In this document: positions 14,959-21,348 of the stretch, in pieces
Position numbering within the stretch: the first letter of the stretch is position 1
Layout: the number at the start of each line of letters is the position of its first letter
From: a virus
Reading direction: 5' to 3' (one strand)
Virus record (IMG/VR): IMGVR_UViG_3300028364_000125
Coordinates: 1 to 26,975 of that record
Length of the DNA: 26,975 nucleotides
Position numbers and translations under genes: made by a program
Notes under the pieces: model-generated
Database searches by the model: none
What the model saw: only the letters and a program-made list of their open reading frames with translations
Told to the model about the DNA's origin: nothing

Positions 14959-15983
14959 ACTTCAACCCATAGATACAAACATTCGTTTTCACTTTCACTT
15001 TCACAGACGAGAAAGTCATTGGTCCCGAAACGTACTTCTCCTTCCATCTCTACGAGACTGATAAGGTGATCTGGATGTATTCGGAACGCGAGGTTCGAGC
15101 TTGAATAAACTCCCTTGAGTTTATGTGTATACTTGGACTTGACCCCTTCCGTGCTTATCACCGCTTCTCCGTCTTCGATACTCACATGTACGGTAACGTC
15201 CTTTTTCTTAAACTCAATGTCGAATGCTTTGGAAGCCAATAGTGCCTGTTTCCACTCAGAAGGATTTTCGATTCTAAAAGATTCTGTAGCGGTAGATGTA
15301 TTTGGAATGTAACGGCTAACTGCTGACACATTCCCAATGTTCCGGACCATGCTCAGAACTGAATCTCCAATACGGAAAGACACAGTGGAGTCCTTAATCA
15401 ATATCAAATCTGGTTCCCCGACACTCCCGAGTACCTTCTCGATCCCAAGACTAAATGAAGCATCCGGACAATCAACAAAGCGGGTAGCGATTTTGTACCC
15501 GTCGGAAGACATCGCCATATTATCTTGTACATAGATGTTGCTGTACTCGATGTTCATGGGAAATGTGGATTTAGAGCAGAAGTCTATAGCATCCCGGAAA
15601 TATGAAGGAAGAGAAGTGTAGTTTTCTATAGGTGCCGTCTCTACATAGAAGGACTGCATATAGTCAGAAATAGACTTGAAAGGGTAATTGAAATCTGCTT
15701 GGTTCCCTTGACATTCTATGGTCACACTGTCTATACCGATCAGTATAGAGACGGTATCTTCGTGCAACCGAGATAGCATTGCCTTTACAGGGACTACTGG
15801 CAGGGCCATCTCCTTCGGGGCATCGAAGGGCTGTAGGAAGAAGAACAGTCCGTTAAAAGCATACACATAATTCCCGTCGAAGAAGATCCAATCTTCGTAT
15901 GGGACATTCACTTTCTTTGAGACTATTGGTTTCACTCTCTCGATGAAGCTCAGAAGTTCTTTTCTATCTATCACATTTTCCAT
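14955..15983 (-). CDS. DNA polymerase sliding clamp, DnaN-like
   Basis: 342 aa, near the usual 360-380 aa of bacterial beta clamps. The sequence has the three-repeat beta-rich character of DnaN: a first domain with VYAFNGLFFFLQPFDAP and LPVVPVKAMLSRLHEDTVSILIG, a central domain with IYVQDNMAMSSDGYKIATRFV (the SSDGYKIA motif being a good DnaN marker) and a third domain ending in FLVCESESENECLYLWVEV. It would encircle DNA as a dimer and tether the polymerase encoded next, whose start it overlaps by ATGA. GAGGAG lies seven bases before the ATG. The clamp loader is encoded further along the same strand. Confidence 0.85.
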   Translation of the reverse strand: MENVIDRKELLSFIERVKPIVSKKVNVPYEDWIFFDGNYVYAFNGLFFFLQPFDAPKEMALPVVPVKAMLSRLHEDTVSILIGIDSVTIECQGNQADFNYPFKSISDYMQSFYVETAPIENYTSLPSYFRDAIDFCSKSTFPMNIEYSNIYVQDNMAMSSDGYKIATRFVDCPDASFSLGIEKVLGSVGEPDLILIKDSTVSFRIGDSVLSMVRNIGNVSAVSRYIPNTSTATESFRIENPSEWKQALLASKAFDIEFKKKDVTVHVSIEDGEAVISTEGVKSKYTHKLKGVYSSSNLAFRIHPDHLISLVEMEGEVRFGTNDFLVCESESENECLYLWVEV

Positions 15984-15995
15984 ACTATTGCTCCT

Positions 15996-17489
15996 CTAAC
16001 CGTTGAATCCCCATTCTTTGGATGGTTTCTCTTGTTCTTCAGTCTTCATCCCTTCAGACACAATTTGTTGCTGTGCTGCAATGACCTCTTCATAATTCGG
16101 GATATCTTTGACCCACCGAGCATCTAAGATGGGTCGCGCTAAAGCCAAGGATTGAAGACAAGCCACTTTGTTTGATTGGTAAAACTCATCATGTCTCCCG
16201 AGAACAAAAAGCCGCATGATACCGGCTCGCTTTTCTGCTTCAGTCTGCAATATACTAACCCAGTGAGAAGCGAAGTCAAATTTCCGACTGCTCCCACTGG
16301 CCTCTTGAGGACCAACCTCGTACTTGGCTCCCGTCTTGTTATATTGTGATCCGAGGATCACCAGAGAGTGCCTTTGTTGGGCAATCTTCGCTTTCACGTC
16401 CTTCCAAATCTGATCTAAGGAATCGTGTGTAGCTCCATGAAAACTGCCCTCGTTCTCTAACAGTTTATCGTAATCAATCACAACTACATCAATCTTTACT
16501 TCTTCGTATTTTTCCAAACGATCTAAAGCATCCGCAATGTCCGATACCTTTCTTCCGACATCATCGTGGTCAAAGAAGAACAAACGTCCAACGCCGCCAT
16601 ACTTCTTGAATGAGTCTTGAAAGGAGGCAGTTTCGTGCAGATCCAATCCGGAACGGGTTGTGTGCTCATACTGAATCAAACCACTATCGTCGAAGAAGGG
16701 GACAATAACATCCTCGCTCTCTCGTCGCGTCTGCCCCATAAAGTTTTGAAAGAGCCGCATACCCATAACGCTGTGATCCATTTCATATGAGAAGATTGCA
16801 ACATTTAGGTTGTTGTACAGAGCATAGTATCCAAACTGATACATGAGAAAGCTCTTCCCTCGCTTTGCTGGTCCCGCTACAGCCAAGATATCTCCACGAT
16901 ACACATCTTGGAATAGCTGTTCCAGGGCGGGGTAGGGGAACTCAATAATACCCTTCTTCATTCCTGCAAACATCTGTTGAATGAACGCTGGATCATTGAA
17001 AGGCTCTATGCCTGTAGAGACTACCGTATCGACTTTATTGTAGTCTACCAGTAATCGCTTTGCTTGCTCGACATTACCAGTGGAAATACTCCCCTTAATC
17101 TCTTCTGCCAATTGAAGAAGAGACTGTTCTTCAATATACTTCTTTGCTTTCGCAATGTAGTACTGATCAGAGAATGTTTCTGGATTCTCCATGTATCTCT
17201 CGTTGATGTGGTGCAACAGATTGTAGACCGTAGTAGCGGTCTCTTCATCCATCTCCCTTTTCCGAGATACATAAATGTCGTTTATCAACTTCCCCGGTGC
17301 TTTCTGGAATTCCTTGTAATGATTCAAACACCACGTAACCAACCTTCTGATCGAAGGTTCTCGGATGAGATGGGTATTACGGAGTACCTTATAGGTTTGC
17401 TCAATAAACGTAGTACTGACTATTGCCCCAGTGAGAATATCTTTCTCTGGTTCATTCTCCACTTGAGACCGGCTATACTTTGCTGCCAT
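15996..17489 (-). CDS. Replicative DNA helicase, DnaB-like
   Basis: 497 aa. An N-terminal helical domain (about 1-150) is followed by a RecA-fold ATPase: PYPALEQLFQDVYRGDILAVAGPAKRGKS with Walker A GPAKRGKS near 203-210, IFSYEMDHSVMGMRLF (the DnaB H1a region), Walker B VVVIDYDKLL, and LVILGSQYNKT (H3, polar Q). It would unwind the fork as a hexamer on the lagging strand and interact with the primase. AAGGAT precedes the ATG, which begins one base after the SNF2 stop. No DnaC-like loader is recognised, so the initiator or another small protein may load it. Confidence 0.9.
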   Translation of the reverse strand: MAAKYSRSQVENEPEKDILTGAIVSTTFIEQTYKVLRNTHLIREPSIRRLVTWCLNHYKEFQKAPGKLINDIYVSRKREMDEETATTVYNLLHHINERYMENPETFSDQYYIAKAKKYIEEQSLLQLAEEIKGSISTGNVEQAKRLLVDYNKVDTVVSTGIEPFNDPAFIQQMFAGMKKGIIEFPYPALEQLFQDVYRGDILAVAGPAKRGKSFLMYQFGYYALYNNLNVAIFSYEMDHSVMGMRLFQNFMGQTRRESEDVIVPFFDDSGLIQYEHTTRSGLDLHETASFQDSFKKYGGVGRLFFFDHDDVGRKVSDIADALDRLEKYEEVKIDVVVIDYDKLLENEGSFHGATHDSLDQIWKDVKAKIAQQRHSLVILGSQYNKTGAKYEVGPQEASGSSRKFDFASHWVSILQTEAEKRAGIMRLFVLGRHDEFYQSNKVACLQSLALARPILDARWVKDIPNYEEVIAAQQQIVSEGMKTEEQEKPSKEWGFNG

Positions 17490-17490
17490 A

Positions 17491-19203
17491 TCAATCCTTT
17501 TTCAATTTCTTTGCTATAGCATAATACTTATCCCGCAACACTGTCAAGAGGGTTTCAGAATTTACTGCTTCTCCACGGATGACTCCATCAACAACTGTCT
17601 GCTTTTGATCAAGACGTTCGATTATCTCTTCCTCAATCGTGCCTGCTCCAACAAGGTAATGGACCGAAATACCTTTCTCGCTTGAGAAACCGTCTCTCCA
17701 CAGCCTACCTTCCGCTTGCTCTAAATCAGAAGGATTCCACGGGAACTCTACAAATGCGATTGCCGTGGCTCCGCTCTTCTGTAAACCATCGACCCCAGTC
17801 CCCATAGACTGTGTGTTTCCAATGATGACTCTACACTTTGGGTCATCCATAAAACGCTGTTTCTGTACTTCTTTTTGTTTGGCTGTTAAGGTACCATTGA
17901 ACATGGCACTGTCCTTATAGTGCTTATGGAGTTTTTCTACAATCTTCTGGTGATCAGCAAAGACCACAAGTTTCTCATGCACTTCCAACATACCGTCAAT
18001 GTACTCTATCATGTGTTTGAATTTATACTTGACAGCGGCTTGCTTGAGCTTTTCAAATTTGGTCAGGATAAGGCTCGGGTTCTCGTAGATCTGTTCAATG
18101 ATCAGATCACGGAGTTCGAGATATTCGTCATAGTCGTCCATCTCAATAGGAACAACGGTCCGGATAGGACGAGGAGGGAGATCCGGAAGGATTGTCTCTT
18201 TATCCATCACAATCATACCATTGTTGCGGAGCTTTCGATTGAGTTCGTACATATTTGTTGCCCCGTTGTACGTCGTGATCTTCCGGCCCCTCCCAATAAA
18301 GATCTGCTTCGGTTCACAATAACGATTCAAAAACAACTGCTTCGTTGGCCATACTTTTGGTTTGATTTGATTCCAGTATGACCATATCTCGCTTGGGCGA
18401 GAAAGAATAGGAGTACCACTCATACCAATTACGTTCTCTGTGTTTTCAATAATATGTTTGAATGCAAAGAACGCATTGCTCTCCTCATTCTTGATACGGT
18501 GGACCTCATCAACAATAACGGTATTGAAACCCGTAGCAATGAAGCGCTCAATATTCTTGTTCAATACTTTATGCTTGCGCCTTTGAACACGACCACTGCG
18601 GTCTTTATACGTGACTGTCTTGGTGTCCACCGCACGAGAAAGGAGTTCATAGTTTATGACATAAATCTGCTTTTTCTTGTATTTGGCTAAACTATCTGAT
18701 CCTTCCAAAATCTCAATGTTTGTCTTCCCAAAGAACTTCTTGTAATCATTCTTGAAGTTGACCTTAACAGGAGAAGGGCAGATAATCAGAGCCGGGAGAC
18801 TGTTCGGAGTCATCTCAATAAATGCTTCGCTCACCAACGTCTTTCCTGCTCCCGGAGGGAGACCTATAACAGCTCGATTGTTGTGGGCTGAGAGGTATCG
18901 TAGAGTATCTTTCTGGAAAGGGTACAGATCGTATCTATCTTCCAGTTGGGGAAAGTCTACTTCTATTGACTTCCATGTTTCGTCGATCTCTTCAACAAAA
19001 TCAATCGCAATATCCGCGTCAATATCAAACTTGGCTAAAAATAGTGTTTCTCTATTATCTTTCGTATCTGGAACAGTCCATTCTTTTTTCTTGACATCGA
19101 AGAAACGTCCAGCGATACTTTTCACCAATTCCAAATCAGCCTGAAATGTAGATCCACCGAACTTCAGCCTAATCTTGTCGTTGTCAATCCATGCTCGTCT
19201 CAT
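17491..19203 (-). CDS. SNF2-family (SMARCAL1-like) DNA helicase/translocase
   Basis: 570 aa. After a 75-residue N-terminal part resembling a HARP-like domain (LKFGGSTFQADLELVKSIAG...KEWTVP), the SF2 motifs appear: DLYPFQKDTLRYL (Q motif-like), GLPPGAGKT (motif I), IVDEVHRIKN (DEVH, motif II), MSGTPI (III), then the C-terminal lobe with VVFADHQKIVEKL, GNTQSMGTGVDGL (V) and QAEGRLWRDG (VI). Proteins of this kind anneal or remodel forked DNA. Position beside DnaB suggests work at replication forks. TAGGAG lies seven bases before the ATG. The gene's 3' end holds a candidate promoter. Confidence 0.9.
   Translation of the reverse strand: MRRAWIDNDKIRLKFGGSTFQADLELVKSIAGRFFDVKKKEWTVPDTKDNRETLFLAKFDIDADIAIDFVEEIDETWKSIEVDFPQLEDRYDLYPFQKDTLRYLSAHNNRAVIGLPPGAGKTLVSEAFIEMTPNSLPALIICPSPVKVNFKNDYKKFFGKTNIEILEGSDSLAKYKKKQIYVINYELLSRAVDTKTVTYKDRSGRVQRRKHKVLNKNIERFIATGFNTVIVDEVHRIKNEESNAFFAFKHIIENTENVIGMSGTPILSRPSEIWSYWNQIKPKVWPTKQLFLNRYCEPKQIFIGRGRKITTYNGATNMYELNRKLRNNGMIVMDKETILPDLPPRPIRTVVPIEMDDYDEYLELRDLIIEQIYENPSLILTKFEKLKQAAVKYKFKHMIEYIDGMLEVHEKLVVFADHQKIVEKLHKHYKDSAMFNGTLTAKQKEVQKQRFMDDPKCRVIIGNTQSMGTGVDGLQKSGATAIAFVEFPWNPSDLEQAEGRLWRDGFSSEKGISVHYLVGAGTIEEEIIERLDQKQTVVDGVIRGEAVNSETLLTVLRDKYYAIAKKLKKD
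17518..17547 (-). promoter_or_regulatory. Candidate promoter inside SNF2 gene 3' end, upstream of DnaB
   Basis: TTGACA (17547-17542), 18-bp spacer, TATGCT (17523-17518), followed by ATA as in the promoter at 11580-11608. It would start transcription just before the DnaB-like gene. Confidence 0.5.
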
Positions 19204-19211
19204 CTACACTC

Positions 19212-19802
19212 CTAATACGCCCCAAGTTTTGCGTAGCGCTGAACGTCTACTACATGTAAAGTAGGAGCCGTTCGCTTTCTTCGCTCAAAAACAAACCATC
19301 CAGTTACCAAGGCTCCTACATGGAAGCTCCCATCTTCTCGATAAGGTGTCCTATAGTCAACCATTCTATCAAAGATATAGACTCGTGTCAAGTGATCCCA
19401 CAGCCCTTCTACGTTCCGCTTATGTGTACCGAAATAATTGACACGCCCGATTGTAATCACTTTCGGAGCAATCTCTAGGCTCTTCCAGACCATTTGATCC
19501 CATTCACTAAAGGGAAAGTTCGTCACCACCACATCGTAGCTGTCTTGTTCATAGCTATAGATATCACGATTGTCTTTTCCCACAAAAAGATCACTCCCAT
19601 GAACTTGAGAAAACCCTTCTTCTATCAGGGTGTCCACAATAGCCCGTTCTCCTTGACAGGGATCAACAATTGAATCTGTTTTCGCTATTTCTCCTTGCTT
19701 GATAAGTTCCCATGTAAGTGATTTTGGAGTCTCGTAGAAATCTCCTTGTGGTCTTAATTCCAGAGGCTTCTTGGAAGCGTATGCCTTACCTTTATTATTC
19801 AT
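19212..19802 (-). CDS. DNA adenine methyltransferase-like protein
   Basis: 196 aa. A Rossmann-type methyltransferase layout is visible: FYETPKSLTWELI at the start (as in phage N6-adenine methyltransferases), motif I-like SIVDPCQGERAIVDTLIEEGF near 45-65, and motif IV-like YDVVVTNFPFSEWDQM near 89-104. The usual catalytic tetrapeptide is (D/N)PP(Y/F), whereas here it reads NFPF, with the first proline replaced. It may still be active, or it may be a relic or a protein using the fold for another purpose. GGAAGG lies four bases before the ATG, which overlaps the transglycosylase stop (ATGA). Methylating phage DNA against host restriction is the usual role. Confidence 0.65.
   Translation of the reverse strand: MNNKGKAYASKKPLELRPQGDFYETPKSLTWELIKQGEIAKTDSIVDPCQGERAIVDTLIEEGFSQVHGSDLFVGKDNRDIYSYEQDSYDVVVTNFPFSEWDQMVWKSLEIAPKVITIGRVNYFGTHKRNVEGLWDHLTRVYIFDRMVDYRTPYREDGSFHVGALVTGWFVFERRKRTAPTLHVVDVQRYAKLGAY
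19363..19391 (-). promoter_or_regulatory. Consensus promoter inside methyltransferase gene, upstream of SNF2
   Basis: TTGACA (19391-19386), 17-bp spacer, TAGAAT (19368-19363). One mismatch to consensus in the whole element. It would feed the SNF2 and DnaB genes. Confidence 0.5.
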
Positions 19803-20359
19803 ACATCCTTCCCTATAGACCGCTGAACTTTCCCGAGATAGATACTCCCTTGGCGATTTTTTCTATTATGGCGTATCGCAGAAAGCCCAACATTATAGGC
19901 CATTACTGCCTGTTCAATGTTATCGGTCTGTAAATAGAGAAAATTCAGGTGTGCCGCCGCGATCTGAATAGAGGCTTCTGGGTCAAACGGGTCTACCTTT
20001 CGCCCAAGATACTTCATAGAAAAGTATTCAATATAGGCACTATTCAGTTGGGCAATCCCCATATCCTGAGTGCCGTTACTGTTTTCAGGACTGATTGCGC
20101 GTGGATTCCAATTACTTTCAACAGAAATAACCCCAATAAGGTATGAAAAGTCATAATCATAAGGAAAGGACACGAACAGATGTCTGAACTCACGAGGAAT
20201 CCTCAACAGTTCGCGGCGTTCTGCATTTACGATCCCTCGCAGTTCCGTATACTCCTCTATGTGTGAAGCGTGTACGGGTGATGGCTCTGGCAGAACCTCT
20301 TCCCACCTCGCGCTTCCACAAAGACCCACAATGACTCCTAAAATCAATAATGCTTTCAT
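19799..20359 (-). CDS. Secreted lytic transglycosylase (SLT fold)
   Basis: About 186 aa. It opens with a signal peptide (MKALLILGVIVGLCGSA); the cysteine after VGL makes a loose lipobox possible. The domain from about residue 75 has the SLT pattern: LIGVISVESNWNPRAIS with the catalytic E, GTQDMGIAQLN, AAAHLNFLYL and VMAYNVGLSAI. It would cleave peptidoglycan in the periplasm. It lies between the recombinase and the methyltransferase rather than in a lysis cassette, so a role in lysis, cell entry or envelope passage is open. The ATG at 20359 is preferred: GGAGG is six bases upstream, while the ATG at 20365 touches the ribosome site. Confidence 0.88.
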   Translation of the reverse strand: MKALLILGVIVGLCGSARWEEVLPEPSPVHASHIEEYTELRGIVNAERRELLRIPREFRHLFVSFPYDYDFSYLIGVISVESNWNPRAISPENSNGTQDMGIAQLNSAYIEYFSMKYLGRKVDPFDPEASIQIAAAHLNFLYLQTDNIEQAVMAYNVGLSAIRHNRKNRQGSIYLGKVQRSIGKDV

Positions 20360-20361
20360 TT

Positions 20362-21303
20362 TCATCCTCCAATCATGCCGATAGAATCCAGATAGCGTTG
20401 AGTAATAGCTACATTTGTGTGGTTTAGTCGTTTTGATACTACATAAATGTCGGAAGTCTGGCTATAGACCTTGACTGCAAAATAGTGGCGAAAACTGTGA
20501 GCATGATACTTTTGCTCAATGACTCCCTCTGTAAACAGTTCTTCGCACACTTTGGTAACGTGATGCTGAATCGTCCTCTCGTTCATATCCTTAAAGGGAA
20601 GAGCAACACTCGCGTCAAAACCCATATCAGACATCACCTCTTTATACCCTTCAGGCATAATCCCCTGGATGGTTCTGCCTTTCGAGTAGGTGGTATAGAT
20701 GTCATCTTTTATAGACAACCCCTTCAGAGCACCAACACGAAACCCTCCGTAGGCCATGAGCCACACAGCCATGTATACTTTTTTATACGCAGTGGAATGA
20801 GGAGAGGATATTTTATCGCTTAAACGAGACAGGACCCTATAAAGATCCTGTTCATTCGGGACAGCTAATGACTTGACTCGTTTAGATTTAACGGTTTTCA
20901 CTCCTCGAAAAGGATTGGTAGGGATGACTTCCCAACGCACCATTGTGGTAAAAAAAGAGGAAATAGCAGTCAAGTGTGTACGTACACTGTTGGGAGCGTA
21001 CACCTTGGAAAGCTCACTGACGTAAGTATCCGCATCGAACGGAGTCACATCGATTGGATGAATATGCTTCTGAAAGAACAACTTTATTGCCGCCTCATAA
21101 CTCTCTCGGGTCTTGGCGCAGAACGAATCAAGAAATTGAGACAGATAGGAATCAATATCAACCGACTCTTTCTTCTGAATCTTTGTCACCAGAGATTTGA
21201 TTCTATCATACTCAATATGGGCCTTAATGTGGTCCATCTGGGCTTCTGTAAGCTGAGTCCCGTCAGGTAATGTATGTACGTTGTACGTAAGGTCATTCAT
21301 CAT
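20362..21303 (-). CDS. Tyrosine recombinase (integrase/XerC-D-like)
   Basis: 313 aa. The N-terminal SAM-like core-binding domain (about 50-145: YLSQFLDSFCAKTRESYEAAIK... HLTAISSFFTTMVRWEVIPTNPF) precedes the catalytic domain with the full R-HxxR-H-Y set: YGGFRVGALKGL, YHAHSFRHYFAVKV, LNHTNVAITQRYLDS. It would recombine DNA through a covalent 3'-phosphotyrosine. No excisionase or repressor is recognised beside it and no attachment site can be picked out, so it might serve integration, multimer resolution or genome-end processing. It is the first gene after a strong promoter with a palindromic spacer. AAGGGG lies before tandem ATGs (21303, 21300). Confidence 0.92.
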   Translation of the reverse strand: MMNDLTYNVHTLPDGTQLTEAQMDHIKAHIEYDRIKSLVTKIQKKESVDIDSYLSQFLDSFCAKTRESYEAAIKLFFQKHIHPIDVTPFDADTYVSELSKVYAPNSVRTHLTAISSFFTTMVRWEVIPTNPFRGVKTVKSKRVKSLAVPNEQDLYRVLSRLSDKISSPHSTAYKKVYMAVWLMAYGGFRVGALKGLSIKDDIYTTYSKGRTIQGIMPEGYKEVMSDMGFDASVALPFKDMNERTIQHHVTKVCEELFTEGVIEQKYHAHSFRHYFAVKVYSQTSDIYVVSKRLNHTNVAITQRYLDSIGMIGG

Positions 21304-21319
21304 AGGCCCCTTCTACTCC

Positions 21320-21348
21320 AATATACACGGAATTACCCGTGTTGTCAA
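21320..21348 (-). promoter_or_regulatory. Strong promoter with palindromic operator in the spacer, upstream of the recombinase
   Basis: TTGACA (21348-21343), 17-bp spacer, TATATT (21325-21320). The spacer is almost wholly an inverted repeat: ACACGG (21325-21330) and CCGTGT (21337-21342) around six bases. Such a site between -35 and -10 is the typical place for a repressor, or a MerR-type activator. The -35 overlaps the stop codon of the initiator gene. Confidence 0.7.
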
